Source: Halomonas sp.
GTDB taxonomy: Bacteria; Pseudomonadota; Gammaproteobacteria; Pseudomonadales; Halomonadaceae
NCBI RefSeq assembly: GCF_029263665.1
Contig: NZ_JAJUFQ010000013.1
Coordinates: 46,941-110,940, forward strand
Direction of reading: 5' to 3'
DNA length: 64,000 nucleotides
In this document: positions 8,688-18,470 of the stretch, one piece after another
Position numbering within the stretch: the first letter of the stretch is position 1
Layout of the letters: each line of letters opens with the position of its first letter
The notes under the pieces: model-generated
Database searches by the model: none
The model's input: the letters and a program-made list of their open reading frames with translations, nothing else
What the model was told of the DNA's origin: nothing
Made by a program: the position numbers and the translations under genes

Positions 8688-10535
8688 TCAGGCAACCTTG
8701 ACCACACGGAACATGCCCGCATGCATGTGATAAAGCAGATGGCAATGAAAAGCCCAGCTGCCCTCGGCATCGGCTGTGATCAATGCAGAGACACGCTCCC
8801 CCGGCTTGATGTTCAGCGTATGCTTGCGCGGAATCAGCTCGCCCTGCCCGTTCTCCAGCTCCATCCACATGCCATGCAGGTGGATGGGGTGCTCCATCAT
8901 CGTCTCGTTGACCAGAATCAGGCGCAGGCGCTCATCCTTGGTGAAGTGAATCGGGCCACTGACCTCGCTGAATTTCTTGCCATCGAAGGACCACATGTAG
9001 CGCGCCATGTTGCCAGTCAGACGCAGCTCCATCTCACGGCCTGGTGGACGTCGATCCGGCCATGGAGCAAAAGACTTGAGATCGGAATAGAGCAGGACAC
9101 GACGTTCCTGCGGATCAAGGCCTATGCCCGCCTGGTCATACTGAGAGCCCGGCTGAGCCATACCGGGTGCCAGCCCCTCACCCGTTGCCGCGGTCTGATC
9201 GGCACCGGCATATCCCGCGCCCTGCATGCTCGAATGGTCCATTTCCGCCATATTGGAATGGTCCATCTCCGCCATGCTGGAGTGATCCATCTCCGCCATA
9301 TTGGAATGATCCATCTCCGCCATATTGGAATGATCCATCCCCGCCATGTTGGAATGATCCATGCCTGCCATGTTGGAATGATCCATCCCCGACATATCGT
9401 GAGCCCCCATGGCTTCCATCCCTCGGTCAGCAATCCTGCGCCGCTCGGGAATCTCTGCCGCCATACCTTCGCGAGAAGCCAGAGTGGCTCTGGCATAACC
9501 ACTACGATCCATGGTTTCAGCGAAGATGGTGTACGCCTGATCTGCCTCGGGGGTCACAATGACATCGAAGGTTTCTGCCACGGCAATACGGAACTCATCG
9601 ACCGGCACCGGCTGAACCGGCTGACCATCAGCCGCGACCACCGTCATCTTTAGTCCAGGAATACGCACATCGAAATAGGTCATGGCCGAGCCATTGATCA
9701 CCCGCAATCGCACTCGCTCGCCCGGTTTGAACAATGCTGTCCAGTTCTCTTCCACTGAGTGGCCATTGAGCAGGTAGGTATAGGTACTACCGGTTACGTC
9801 AGCGATATCCCGCGAGCTCATGCGCATCTTCGCCCACATGCCACGCATCTCTGCCGTTTCAGCGAAGCCCTTGTCACTTACGTCAGCGAAAAAGTCCGCC
9901 ACCGTACGTTCCTGAAGGTTGTAGTACCCCTCGGTGCTCTTCAGATTGCGGAAGACCGTCATCGGGTCTTCGTAGGTCCAGTCGCTCAACAACAGCACAT
10001 GTTCACGGTCGTAACGAATCGGTTCAGGTGTTTCGGGGTCGATGATCAGTGGGCCAAGATGGCCGACCTGTTCCTGGAGCCCTGAATGGCTGTGATACCA
10101 GTAAGTTCCGTTCTGGCGCACAGGAAAACGATAGGTGAAGGTCTCCCCTGGCGCGATGCCAGCAAAACTCACCCCGGGTACGCCATCCATGTTGGCCGGC
10201 AGGATCAGGCCATGCCAGTGGATCGACGAGGGCTCATCAAGCAGGTTGGTCACCTTGAGTACCGCATCCTGGCCTTCCTGCAGGCGAATCAAAGGCCCAG
10301 GACTCGTGCCATTGAGGGTAACTGGGTGGGCGACTTTCCCGGCTATGGGCAATGCTTCACGACGGATAGCCAGGGAAATTTCAGGTCCGTTCTCGATACC
10401 TTTCGAATAAGCTGTGGCCTGGCCCCAAGGGTTCGCCCAAGCGGGTTGAAGCCCCATGGCCGCAGCCGATCCCATACCCAAAGCAGCGCCGCCTTTGAGC
10501 AGTTGGCGGCGAGAGATGACCATCGAATTTGTCAT
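8688..10535 (-). CDS. copA: Periplasmic multicopper oxidase CopA
   Basis: A 615-residue CopA/PcoA family oxidase of the periplasm. Seen: a Tat signal (SRRQLLKGG), first-domain copper ligands IHWHG and WYHSHSG, and the C-terminal cluster HPIHLHGMW and [12 protein letters not shown] giving type 1, 2 and 3 sites. Residues roughly 384-437 hold seven copies of an eight-residue MDHSxM unit, an unusually long copper-chelating insert. Known role of the family: oxidation and sequestration of copper. The start at 10535 follows GGGAG. The neighbouring two-component system and cupredoxin fit copper control. Confidence 0.96.
   Translation of the reverse strand: MTNSMVISRRQLLKGGAALGMGSAAAMGLQPAWANPWGQATAYSKGIENGPEISLAIRREALPIAGKVAHPVTLNGTSPGPLIRLQEGQDAVLKVTNLLDEPSSIHWHGLILPANMDGVPGVSFAGIAPGETFTYRFPVRQNGTYWYHSHSGLQEQVGHLGPLIIDPETPEPIRYDREHVLLLSDWTYEDPMTVFRNLKSTEGYYNLQERTVADFFADVSDKGFAETAEMRGMWAKMRMSSRDIADVTGSTYTYLLNGHSVEENWTALFKPGERVRLRVINGSAMTYFDVRIPGLKMTVVAADGQPVQPVPVDEFRIAVAETFDVIVTPEADQAYTIFAETMDRSGYARATLASREGMAAEIPERRRIADRGMEAMGAHDMSGMDHSNMAGMDHSNMAGMDHSNMAEMDHSNMAEMDHSSMAEMDHSNMAEMDHSSMQGAGYAGADQTAATGEGLAPGMAQPGSQYDQAGIGLDPQERRVLLYSDLKSFAPWPDRRPPGREMELRLTGNMARYMWSFDGKKFSEVSGPIHFTKDERLRLILVNETMMEHPIHLHGMWMELENGQGELIPRKHTLNIKPGERVSALITADAEGSWAFHCHLLYHMHAGMFRVVKVA
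9225..9386 (-). repeat. Seven 24-bp tandem repeats coding MDHSxM in copA
   Basis: 162 bases hold seven in-frame units of 24 bp (the last unit shortened to 18). Each encodes Met-Asp-His-Ser-Asn/Ser-Met followed by Ala-Gly or Ala-Glu. The units differ mainly at third bases and at the Asn/Ser and Gly/Glu positions, so they are not a very recent expansion. Copy-number change would alter the copper-binding capacity of CopA without breaking the frame. Confidence 0.95.
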
Positions 10536-10652
10536 GCGCGACTCCCGTCAATATTTTACTTTCCTCATATTGACGGAGGTTCCTGAATTCACCCTGAATC
10601 CCTTCTCCTTCCTTCACGTCACTTACCTGGTCGCCTACCTGGTCACTGCCAC

Positions 10653-11990
10653 TCAGTCATTCAAGGCAGGCAGTACGATGACCACTCGCAAGCCGCCATG
10701 AGGGCTGGACATGAAATCGAGCTTGCCGGAATAGCGCGCAATCAACTGGTCAAGAATCGACAACCCCAACCCATAACCAGGTTGACGTTCATCGAAGCGG
10801 ACACCTCGCCTTGCCAGATTGGGAAGAGCGTCAGGCGGCACGCCGGAACCATCATCCTCTACCGTGATCACCACCTTGTCCCCCACTTCGATCGAGCACC
10901 AGACCTGGCTGGCTGACCATTTCCCGGCATTGTCGAGCAGCACACCCAGCATTTCTGAAAAGTCCTGCGACTCCACCGGCAATACCCTCTCTGCCTCACC
11001 CTCTTTCGTCAGCAATGCCAGCTCGTAGCGCTTGGAGGGATACAGACCACGGAACATTTCGACCAGACGCTGACTGTCGCGCTGCAGGCTGGCCATGCGT
11101 CCGGCATGAGGACCGGCAATCCTCGACCGCCGTAACTCCGCCTCGAGCAGCGCCTGCATATCTTCCATACGCTGAAGCAGACGTTCTCGGCGTTCGTCAT
11201 CGATAGGCCGCGATCCACGTAACACCTGGGTTACCGCGGCCAATGGCGTCTTGAGTGCATGGGAAAGGTTGGCCAGGGACTCGCGTGAACGTGTCAGCCG
11301 ATTTTCGATTTCATCGATAAAACGATTGAGCTGCGTCACCAACCCATCAAGCTCTGACGCTGCTTGCACGGATAGACGCTGACGCTGGCCAGCCTGCAAC
11401 GCTTCCAACTGGCGCTGCAGATGCGCCAGCGGCATCAGACCACGATTCACTGCCAGCAGGTTGAGCGTGGCCAACATCAACAGCAAGGCACCGGCAATGG
11501 CACCGACCCACCAATGCAAAGTGGCAAGCCCGGCTTCCACCTGCGAAAAATCCTCGCCGACCAGCAACACTCCAGGTTCGCCTTCAAGGGAGAAAGGTTG
11601 CCGATAGACCAGTAAACGTTGCTGCCCAATGGTGAGCTCAGTCAGTCCACTGTCTTCATCAGTGAGCAATGGTTCCAGATCCTGCGACCACTCAGGATTG
11701 GATGTTCTGACATCATCGCCCACCTTGAGCACATAGAGATGATGAAAGACTTGATAACCGCGGCTTGCCGAATCCAGCATCAACGACGTCGAACTGCGAT
11801 CATCGCGGAGCTGCTCGACGGCATGAAGCGCTTCACGGTGCAAACGCTCACCAAGGAAATCCTGGGCTAGCCGATTGAGCAGAATGCCATGCAGTACCCA
11901 GGTTGCCACCACCACCACAATAGCGATGCTCGATAACCAGGCAAGCAGACGAAAACGCAGGCTGCGTCGGTCAACGCGAAACGAAAACAT
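10653..11990 (-). CDS. Two-component sensor histidine kinase
   Basis: A 445-residue membrane kinase. Two membrane segments (about residues 15-36 and 160-182) flank a periplasmic sensor region. HAMP and dimerisation follow, with the phospho-acceptor in LANLSHALKTPLAAV. The ATPase domain has the N-box LLDNAGKWS, G1 VEDDGSGVP and G2 GYGLGLSIL. The arrangement resembles PhoQ-like kinases. Its first 20 bases overlap the response-regulator gene, so the two are co-translated. Position beside copAB and a cupredoxin suggests copper sensing, but no recognisable metal motif is seen in the sensor loop. Confidence 0.92.
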   Translation of the reverse strand: MFSFRVDRRSLRFRLLAWLSSIAIVVVVATWVLHGILLNRLAQDFLGERLHREALHAVEQLRDDRSSTSLMLDSASRGYQVFHHLYVLKVGDDVRTSNPEWSQDLEPLLTDEDSGLTELTIGQQRLLVYRQPFSLEGEPGVLLVGEDFSQVEAGLATLHWWVGAIAGALLLMLATLNLLAVNRGLMPLAHLQRQLEALQAGQRQRLSVQAASELDGLVTQLNRFIDEIENRLTRSRESLANLSHALKTPLAAVTQVLRGSRPIDDERRERLLQRMEDMQALLEAELRRSRIAGPHAGRMASLQRDSQRLVEMFRGLYPSKRYELALLTKEGEAERVLPVESQDFSEMLGVLLDNAGKWSASQVWCSIEVGDKVVITVEDDGSGVPPDALPNLARRGVRFDERQPGYGLGLSILDQLIARYSGKLDFMSSPHGGLRVVIVLPALND

Positions 11991-12636
11991 AACCCTGCCC
12001 TCGGCGAGTCTGGATCAGATCCTTGCCCAATAGACGACGCAAACGGGCCACATAGACCTCCACCAGATTGGGTGCCGCAGCATCCTGGTCAAGGGAGTAA
12101 AGCTGATTGAGCAAGTGATCCTTGGACAGCACCCGGTCAGGGTGATGCATGAGATAGCGCAGCAGACGGAACTCCGTTCCGGTCAGCATATGCCAATTGC
12201 CATCCTGAAGCCTGACGCATTGGTTCGCTTCATCCAGCGAAATTCCGTTGAGGGATACCGCTTGCTGTACATGTCCGGTGCGTCGTCGCAGCAGCGCCTT
12301 GATGCGTGCCAGCAACTCGGCTTCATGGAAGGGTTTGGTCAGATAGTCATCGGCCCCGCCTTCAAGACCTACCACCTTGTCTTCCCAGGTATCGCGGGCA
12401 GTGAGGATCAGAATGGGCAGGTCACGGCCCTGCTGGCGCCACTGGTTCATGAGGTCCAGTCCAGAGCCGTCCGGCAAGCCAAGATCCAGCACCGCCAGTG
12501 CATAGCTTTCCGTTCCCATAAGCGACCTGGCCACACTCAATGAGGTGGCCAGGTCAACGCGATAGCCGCTGTCTTGCAGACACTCCATCAGACTCTCGGC
12601 AAGGAGGTCATCATCTTCAAGCAGCAACAGTTTCAT
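11971..12636 (-). CDS. OmpR/PhoB-type response regulator
   Basis: 221 residues: a receiver domain with acidic pocket EDDD, phospho-acceptor Asp in AVLDLGLPDGSG (about residue 51), conserved LTA and TKPF, and a C-terminal winged-helix DNA-binding domain ending GQGYVF. It is upstream of and overlaps the kinase gene. The likely targets are the neighbouring copper genes, by context only. No clear direct-repeat operator was identified between 10536 and 10652. Confidence 0.93.
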   Translation of the reverse strand: MKLLLLEDDDLLAESLMECLQDSGYRVDLATSLSVARSLMGTESYALAVLDLGLPDGSGLDLMNQWRQQGRDLPILILTARDTWEDKVVGLEGGADDYLTKPFHEAELLARIKALLRRRTGHVQQAVSLNGISLDEANQCVRLQDGNWHMLTGTEFRLLRYLMHHPDRVLSKDHLLNQLYSLDQDAAAPNLVEVYVARLRRLLGKDLIQTRRGQGYVFVSR

Positions 12637-12643
12637 ATGCGCA

Positions 12644-13141
12644 CTATGCTCCGAGATCGATGGTTCCTGTCATGCCCACTTCATAGTGCCCCGGAATGTT
12701 GCAGGCATATTCCAGTTGGGCGACATCCTGTGGCGCGGTCCATACCAGTTCCTTTGTTTCACCCGGCGCCACGGTGACTGCCTGCATGCTACCACCATGT
12801 TCGCCTTCGGCCATATCATGACCGCCATGCGCATCGTGACTGCCTGACATCTGCTGCATCATCTCACGATGTGCTTGCTGGGCCTCGGCATCACCGATGA
12901 CAAATTCGTGTTCAAGCTGGCCTGTATTGATCACTTCGAAGCGAATCGTCTCACCTGGAGATACTTGAAGCTCCTTGGTATCGAACCAGATATCGCCTGC
13001 TTCAACGCGAATGGTGCGATCAATGTCAGCGCTATTCACCATCCCAGTTTTTACAGCATCATGTCCGCCCTCGTGCGAACCTGCTGCGAACACCACTGCC
13101 GAGGCCATACCACATCCCAGCATCAGTAGAATCCTGCGCAT
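12644..13141 (-). CDS. Periplasmic cupredoxin-like copper protein
   Basis: About 165 residues: signal peptide (LLMLGCGMASAVVFAAG), then a plastocyanin/azurin fold. Type 1 copper ligands are visible as His in LEHEFVIG, Cys in LEYACNIPG, His in PGHYEVGM and Met four residues later. Between the first ligand and the rest sits a Met/His-rich loop (HREMMQQMSGSHDAHGGHDM), an additional metal-binding segment. The ATG at 13141 follows AGGAGGTGG. It ends eight bases before the response-regulator gene, so it probably heads that operon. Likely a periplasmic copper carrier or buffer. Confidence 0.88.
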   Translation of the reverse strand: MRRILLMLGCGMASAVVFAAGSHEGGHDAVKTGMVNSADIDRTIRVEAGDIWFDTKELQVSPGETIRFEVINTGQLEHEFVIGDAEAQQAHREMMQQMSGSHDAHGGHDMAEGEHGGSMQAVTVAPGETKELVWTAPQDVAQLEYACNIPGHYEVGMTGTIDLGA

Positions 13142-13290
13142 TACACCACCTCCTGAAACCGATTCGTGGATTCTGTTATAACGCTCGAAGCTGAAACCAG
13201 ACTGAACACAGGCACCGTGAATGGAAACTCGCATGGTGTCGTGGGAAGCTCGTAATATCGTTAGCACCCAACTCATTCCTGGAGCCTCTC

Positions 13291-13962
13291 ATGCACGTGG
13301 ATGACGCCATCACCTCACGCAGGTCAGTACGCCGTTTCCTGCCAACACCGGTGGAACGTGAAGTGGTCGAACATATCCTGCGTGTGGCCAGTCGTGCTCC
13401 CAGTGGCAGCAATATCCAGCCCTGGAAGGTGCATGTCGTGACGGGTACGGTACTCGAGCGCTTGAGCACCGCATTGATTGCCGCCGCAGATTCCTCCCCG
13501 GATACCGAACAGCCCGAATACACCTACTACCCCCGCGAGTGGTTCGAGCCTTATCTCAGTCGCCGACGTGCCTGCGGCTTTGGGCTCTACGACAAGCTGG
13601 GTATCGCCCGGGGCGACAAGCCAGCACGCCATCGACAGATGCTGCGAAACTTTCTGTTCTTCGATGCCCCGGTTGGCCTGATCGTGACCATCGATCGACG
13701 CCTGGAAACCGGCAGCTACATGGATGCCGCCATGCTGGTACAGAATATTCTCGTGTCAGCCCGTGGCCAGGGGCTGCATACCTGCGCCCAGGCTGCCTTT
13801 GCTGGCTATCATGGCGTCGTGCGCCAGCACTTGCCCATGACAGATGACGAGATCCTGCTGTGTGGTATTTCGCTTGGTTACGAAGATCCCAACGCAGCGG
13901 AAAATCACTTTGTCACCGAGCGCGTACCGCTCAGCGAATTCACCACTTTCAGCGGTTACTGA
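13291..13962 (+). CDS. Nitroreductase family FMN oxidoreductase
   Basis: A 223-residue flavoenzyme. SRRSVRRFLPTPV and SRAPSGSNIQPW are the FMN-phosphate contacts of the nitroreductase fold, and CGISLGYEDP near the C-terminus is the usual closing strand. NAD(P)H-dependent reduction of nitroaromatics or quinones is the family activity; the natural substrate is unknown. It is transcribed away from the cupredoxin gene. Confidence 0.9.
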   Translation: MHVDDAITSRRSVRRFLPTPVEREVVEHILRVASRAPSGSNIQPWKVHVVTGTVLERLSTALIAAADSSPDTEQPEYTYYPREWFEPYLSRRRACGFGLYDKLGIARGDKPARHRQMLRNFLFFDAPVGLIVTIDRRLETGSYMDAAMLVQNILVSARGQGLHTCAQAAFAGYHGVVRQHLPMTDDEILLCGISLGYEDPNAAENHFVTERVPLSEFTTFSGY

Positions 13963-13982
13963 TTCGGCAAGGACATCAGCAT

Positions 13983-14855
13983 TCAGTGCTTGCGAGATAG
14001 CGTAGATACCGCCTGAACCAGAGCGTGAATCGGCTCGCTGAGCGGACCTGTCGCACGATGCACCAGGCCAATATCACGATGAAAGGTGTGCTCTCCCAGA
14101 TCGATGGCCCGTACACTGCCCGGCCAGCGGCGCAGTGAAGCGGTTTCAGGCACCAGTGCCACACCAACATGATTGGCCACCAGTTGGAGGATCGCATCCA
14201 GTTCATCCACTTCGCATATTTCCTTCACACCGAAGTGCATGTCACGTAGAAAACGATCGACTCTGCGCCCGCCAAAGGAGGCCCGGTCATAACGTACGAA
14301 GGGTTGGGTCGACAGCAATTCACGCCAATCGCTGCCTTCTTCCGAGGCGGGTACCACCAAGCGGAAAGGTTCACGTGCCAGCAGCGTCCAGTTCAGGTCA
14401 CTCGGCAAGGAGAATGGTGGCCGGATGACCACCGCCATATCCATTTCTCCAGCATCCACCTGGTTGATCAGGTCCATGGACAGCCCTGGCACCACGCGTG
14501 AGCGGCAACCGGGAAAGTACCGATGAAAGCGCGCCATCACTCTGGGCAGCCAGGCACGTTGCACAGAGGCGATGGCACCGATCACCACCAGCGTCGTCGC
14601 CGCCTGGTTCAGGGAGGACGAAGCCAGGCCCTCATACAGCCTGATCAGCTCCTGGGCCCGCTCCAGCGTCTGGCGCCCCAGCGCAGTCAACCGCGCTGAC
14701 CTGCCCTGACGCTCGAACAGACTGACACCCAATGCTTCTTCCAGACGCTTCATCTGTGCGCTGACCGCCGCCTGGGTCAGGCCAACCCGTTTCCCGGCAG
14801 CGGCGAAAGTGCCCTCCCGCGCGACACAGACGAATGTCTTCAGCTCGCGAATCAT
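13983..14855 (-). CDS. LysR-type regulator, divergent from a VOC gene
   Basis: 290 residues: N-terminal winged HTH (TFAAAGKRVGLTQAAVSAQMKRLEEALG) and a periplasmic-binding-like effector domain. It is divergent from the VOC protein at 15003, with a perfect 11-bp inverted repeat between them, so it probably regulates both genes. Ligand unknown. Confidence 0.92.
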   Translation of the reverse strand: MIRELKTFVCVAREGTFAAAGKRVGLTQAAVSAQMKRLEEALGVSLFERQGRSARLTALGRQTLERAQELIRLYEGLASSSLNQAATTLVVIGAIASVQRAWLPRVMARFHRYFPGCRSRVVPGLSMDLINQVDAGEMDMAVVIRPPFSLPSDLNWTLLAREPFRLVVPASEEGSDWRELLSTQPFVRYDRASFGGRRVDRFLRDMHFGVKEICEVDELDAILQLVANHVGVALVPETASLRRWPGSVRAIDLGEHTFHRDIGLVHRATGPLSEPIHALVQAVSTLSRKH

Positions 14856-14877
14856 TCATCAATCCTTTTTGTGAATC

Positions 14878-14908
14878 ACATAAAAATAGTTTGATTTTAT
14901 TTTTATGT
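14878..14908. promoter_or_regulatory. Probable LysR operator (11-bp perfect inverted repeat)
   Basis: ACATAAAAATA and TATTTTTATGT are exact complements separated by nine bases, 23 bases upstream of the lysR start, in the divergent intergenic region. AT-rich dyads of this type with a T-N(11)-A core are typical LysR binding sites. Confidence 0.65.
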
Positions 14909-15002
14909 CACTCGCGCGAGGATACTCTTGGTACATAACAACTGACGACGTGCATTGACCGACTTGTATTGACTGACGTGCACTGAACAAGGAGCTAGCC
15001 CC

Positions 15003-15428
15003 ATGAGCCTTTCCCCTTTCCACCTGGCCATCCCTGTCTACGACCTCCAAGCCACGCGGCGCTTCTATGGCGAAGTGTTCGGTCTTGAGGAAGGACGCTC
15101 CAGTGACCATTGGGTCGACTTCAATTTCTATGGCCACCAACTGGTCATCCATGAACACCCCAAGACGCCCTCCCAGGAAAGCGCTCACACCAACCCGGTA
15201 GACGGGCATGACGTGCCCGTGCCTCACTTCGGTATCGTGCTGGGTTGGCAAGAATGGGAAGCCTTGGCCGAACGCCTCAAGTCCTTTGGCACCGAGTTTG
15301 TCATCGAGCCTTACGTTCGCTTCAAGGGACAGGTCGGAGAACAGGCCACCATGTTCCTCCTCGACCCCTGCGGCAACGCGCTGGAGTTCAAGGCATTCAA
15401 GGACATGAGTCAGCTGTTTGCCAAGTGA
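15003..15428 (+). CDS. VOC (glyoxalase/bleomycin-resistance) family protein
   Basis: 141 residues with two beta-alpha-beta-beta-beta modules. The first has [27 protein letters not shown]; the second has [12 protein letters not shown] and the metal-site strand [14 protein letters not shown]. Possible metal ligands are His7, His73 and Glu125 by pattern. The family includes isomerases, dioxygenases and resistance proteins, and nothing here discriminates. It is probably controlled by the divergent LysR. Confidence 0.88.
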   Translation: MSLSPFHLAIPVYDLQATRRFYGEVFGLEEGRSSDHWVDFNFYGHQLVIHEHPKTPSQESAHTNPVDGHDVPVPHFGIVLGWQEWEALAERLKSFGTEFVIEPYVRFKGQVGEQATMFLLDPCGNALEFKAFKDMSQLFAK

Positions 15429-15449
15429 TAGCGCGCCAAGTGATAGCGC
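15420..15449 (+). repeat. 15-bp tandem duplication covering the VOC stop codon
   Basis: The unit GCCAAGTGATAGCGC is present twice without spacer, giving two copies of the terminal AAG-TGA. The second copy is non-coding. It looks like a recent replication-slippage event with no effect on the protein. Confidence 0.9.
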
Positions 15450-15454
15450 TGCAT

Positions 15455-16162
15455 TCAGGGTGACGTCACCGGACTGGTATCATCCTGCCAGTCCGCCAGA
15501 CGCCCATCGATGAGATGGATGCGGCGATCGACACGTTCGGCGATGGATTCTTCATGGGTTACGGCAACGACGGTCTTGCCATGCTCCCGAACCAGATCAT
15601 TGAGGATATGGAAGACCTGTTCTGAACTCTGGCTGTCGAGGCTGCCGGTGGGCTCGTCGGCCAGTACCAGCGGCGGATCATTGGCCAGCGCCCTGGCAAT
15701 GGCCACGCGCTGACGCTGACCACCCGACAACTGTTCCGGCAGCTTGTCGAGATGGGCCGCCAGCCCTAGTGAATCCAGCAGTTCCTCGGCTCGCGCGCGC
15801 CGCTGACTGGCAGACAATCGTCCCAGCTTGCGCATCGGCAGCTCGACATTGGCACGCACGCTGAATTCCGGCAACAGGAAGTGAAACTGGAAGACAAAGC
15901 CCATCGATGCCAGGCGCAATGCGGCTCGCTCGGTTTCACTGAGCTCGGCCATGTTGCGACCGCCAATCGTCAAGGTGCCGGCACTCGGCCTGTCCAGCAG
16001 CCCCAGCAGATAGAGCAGAGATGATTTCCCAGAACCGGATGGCCCGGTGATGGCGACGAATTCATTGTCGCTGATGCTCAACGTGATATCGCTGACCAGT
16101 GTCACCGGTACCGTAGCGGGGAGCACACGTTCCAGAGCCTGAGTCTCGACCAATACGCTCAT
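15455..16162 (-). CDS. ABC exporter ATPase, MacB/LolD type
   Basis: 235 residues: Walker A GPSGSGKSS, Q-loop in FVFQFHFLLPE, signature LSGGQRQRVAIARAL, Walker B LVLADEPTGSLD, switch His in VAVTHEE. The FHLLPE-type segment is characteristic of the LolD/MacB/FtsE subfamily. It forms a three-gene operon with a permease (4-base overlap) and a membrane-fusion adaptor. It ends near and convergent with the VOC gene. Confidence 0.93.
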   Translation of the reverse strand: MSVLVETQALERVLPATVPVTLVSDITLSISDNEFVAITGPSGSGKSSLLYLLGLLDRPSAGTLTIGGRNMAELSETERAALRLASMGFVFQFHFLLPEFSVRANVELPMRKLGRLSASQRRARAEELLDSLGLAAHLDKLPEQLSGGQRQRVAIARALANDPPLVLADEPTGSLDSQSSEQVFHILNDLVREHGKTVVAVTHEESIAERVDRRIHLIDGRLADWQDDTSPVTSP

Positions 16163-17412
16163 GTGGCCCCCCGAATGATGGCGACAGGATTGAGGCGTGC
16201 CGCACGTCTTGCTGGAAGATAGCCAGCCACCGCCGCCGACAGCATGGCAAAGCCACCTGCGATCAAGTAATGCCAGATGCTCCAGGCCAGCGGCAGATGG
16301 GTGATTTCCTGGCCCACCACACCGCCACTGAGCTCAAAGCGAACCATCGACAGGGCAACGCAAAGCCCGAAGCCCAGCAGCCAGCCCAGAACCGAACCGG
16401 CGACACCGAACATCAGGCCTTCGATCACGAACAGGCGGCGCATATCTCGCGCCGTGAAGCCCAGTGACTTGAGAATGGCGATGTCGCGAGCTTTCTCATG
16501 GGTCAGGGTCGAAATGATGTTATAGATGCCAAACCCGGCTACCAGCAGGATGGTGCCGACCACGGTGTACATGATCACATTGCGTATCACCAGGGCTTCG
16601 AGCAGCGACTCATTGGCTTCCTGCCAGGACACCGCCTTGTAGCCAACCTGCGCTTCAGCCCGGGCGGCGACGTCGGATGCCATATCCGGGTCGGGCAGGT
16701 AGAGGCGAATGTTGTTGATGACATTCGGGCGTTCGCTGAGGATCTGGGCCTTCTTCAACAGTACGTAGCCTTCCCCCTCATCACGCGCCGTGGTGCCAGT
16801 ATGAAACAGACCGGTGACCTTGAATGCCCGGGTCTGACCGGTCGAGGACACCAATGTCAGGGTCGTGCCGTAATCGGCCCCCAGTTTATTCGCCAGGCCA
16901 TCGCCAATGACAATGTTGTTGCCACCACTGAGCAAGGATGAGAAGTCACCGCGAATGAAGTCCTCTGCCTTGATGGCTTCTACCTCTGTCTCGGGTTGAG
17001 GCTCGATACCGTAGATCGTGATGCCCTGGTCGCGCCCGGCATATTGCACCACCCCTTGAGTCTCCAGGCGCCAGACCAGTTCACCTGGCACCCAGGCGCT
17101 CAACTGGGCGCGAATCTGCTCCGGGTTGAGCATCCCCCGGCGATCCTCGAGGGGACGCAGACCGCGAATGCGGGTGGCGGCAAACACATTCTCGACCGGT
17201 TGCCGACGGGCCTCGCGCTGTTCGTCGCTGATCTGTACATGCGGCATGTCATTGACCAACTGGTCGATCAAGTCATCCTCACCGCCCTGCATCAATGCGG
17301 CCATGGCAATGGAAAAGCCCACTCCCAGCCCCACGCTGAGAATGGCTACCCAGGTCTGACGTCCACGTCCCAGAATATGCGTGACCGCCAGATCCAGGAT
17401 CAGGGTGGTCAT
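16159..17412 (-). CDS. ABC exporter permease, FtsX/MacB type
   Basis: 417 residues: one N-terminal membrane helix, a large periplasmic domain (about residues 45-280), then three membrane helices, the topology of LolC/MacB-type permeases. The FtsX segment STLTHEKARDIAILKSLGFTARD and the terminal LPARRAARLNPVAIIRG are diagnostic. It overlaps both neighbours by four bases. With the adaptor it probably moves a lipid, peptide or drug out of the inner membrane by mechanotransmission; the substrate is unknown. Confidence 0.92.
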   Translation of the reverse strand: MTTLILDLAVTHILGRGRQTWVAILSVGLGVGFSIAMAALMQGGEDDLIDQLVNDMPHVQISDEQREARRQPVENVFAATRIRGLRPLEDRRGMLNPEQIRAQLSAWVPGELVWRLETQGVVQYAGRDQGITIYGIEPQPETEVEAIKAEDFIRGDFSSLLSGGNNIVIGDGLANKLGADYGTTLTLVSSTGQTRAFKVTGLFHTGTTARDEGEGYVLLKKAQILSERPNVINNIRLYLPDPDMASDVAARAEAQVGYKAVSWQEANESLLEALVIRNVIMYTVVGTILLVAGFGIYNIISTLTHEKARDIAILKSLGFTARDMRRLFVIEGLMFGVAGSVLGWLLGFGLCVALSMVRFELSGGVVGQEITHLPLAWSIWHYLIAGGFAMLSAAVAGYLPARRAARLNPVAIIRGAT

Positions 17413-18452
17413 GCATCATCTCCCTCGGTGATGCTCACTTTGCTGCCGTCCGTCAGTTCTGCAGGCCAAGGCACAATGACCTGGCTATCTTCAGCCAACG
17501 AAGAGATCACCTCGACACGCTCAGTTCCGCGAATCCCCACTTGCAGGGTACGCCGATGAGCCTTGCCCTCCTCCACCACGAACACATCATCCTGGTGAAA
17601 GGCCTCCACAGGCAGCAACTGCGCATTTTTCACCACACGCGTGATGATATTGGCTTCCACCGTCATGCCAATACGTAGCGGAGAATCATCGGACAAGCGC
17701 AGATAGACACGATACGTTCTGGCCACTGGATCCCCTTTGGGGGTGATGCGCGCGACGTCGGCCTGTATCTGTTGCCCAGGGAAAGCATCGGACTGAATCA
17801 GTACCCGTTGGCCTACCTCCACCACGGGAATATCCTCTTCATTGACTTCGGCAACGACCTCCAGCCCATCTTGCCTGCCAACCCAGAACAGCGTCGTATC
17901 TGGACCTGCAATCTCACCGACATCACCATCCTGGCGCAGTACCTGGCCAGCTTGTGGTGCACGCAATACATGGTGGTCGAGCAAGGTTCGCTGGGCACTG
18001 GCCAGGGCTCGGGCACGAAGTGCATCACTACGCGCCTGGTCCAGTTCCTGACGACTGACAGAACCCTGCTGTGCAAGACGCTCCATGCGCTGGAGATCAA
18101 TACCTGTCTGTTCCACGCGAGCTTCCAGATCCTCCAATCGAGCACTGGCCTCACGGTCATCAAGGCGTACCAGCACAGTGCCGGCCTCGACCCACTGGCC
18201 CTCACAGCGGCACAGGTACTCGATTCGGCCCTGCGCCAGCGGAGCCAACTGGGCCCATTCATCCGGCTCGACCACGCCGGTGGCATAGACCACATCCGCC
18301 GCATCACCGCGTGATGGCGTCACCGTCGAGACCGGCGTCGGACGCAGCCACCACCACACCGCCAGCACGATGATCGCCAGCAGTGCCAATACCAGCAACC
18401 CACGAGATATCAGACGTGAAGACAGATGAGGAGACGATTGCACGGGGCGCAT
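17409..18452 (-). CDS. Membrane-fusion (HlyD-like) adaptor of the ABC exporter
   Basis: About 347 residues: one N-terminal membrane anchor (LLVLALLAIIVLAVWWWL), lipoyl halves (VYATGVVEPDE...; VLRAPQAGQVLRQDG) flanking a coiled-coil hairpin, and beta-barrel/MP domains. The ATG at 18452 (MRPVQSS) puts the anchor close to the N-terminus; the longer in-frame start at 18518 would run through the operator palindromes and is unlikely. First gene of the operon, divergent from tetR. Confidence 0.9.
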   Translation of the reverse strand: MRPVQSSPHLSSRLISRGLLVLALLAIIVLAVWWWLRPTPVSTVTPSRGDAADVVYATGVVEPDEWAQLAPLAQGRIEYLCRCEGQWVEAGTVLVRLDDREASARLEDLEARVEQTGIDLQRMERLAQQGSVSRQELDQARSDALRARALASAQRTLLDHHVLRAPQAGQVLRQDGDVGEIAGPDTTLFWVGRQDGLEVVAEVNEEDIPVVEVGQRVLIQSDAFPGQQIQADVARITPKGDPVARTYRVYLRLSDDSPLRIGMTVEANIITRVVKNAQLLPVEAFHQDDVFVVEEGKAHRRTLQVGIRGTERVEVISSLAEDSQVIVPWPAELTDGSKVSITEGDDA

Positions 18453-18470
18453 TCCCGGGTTACCTTTAAC

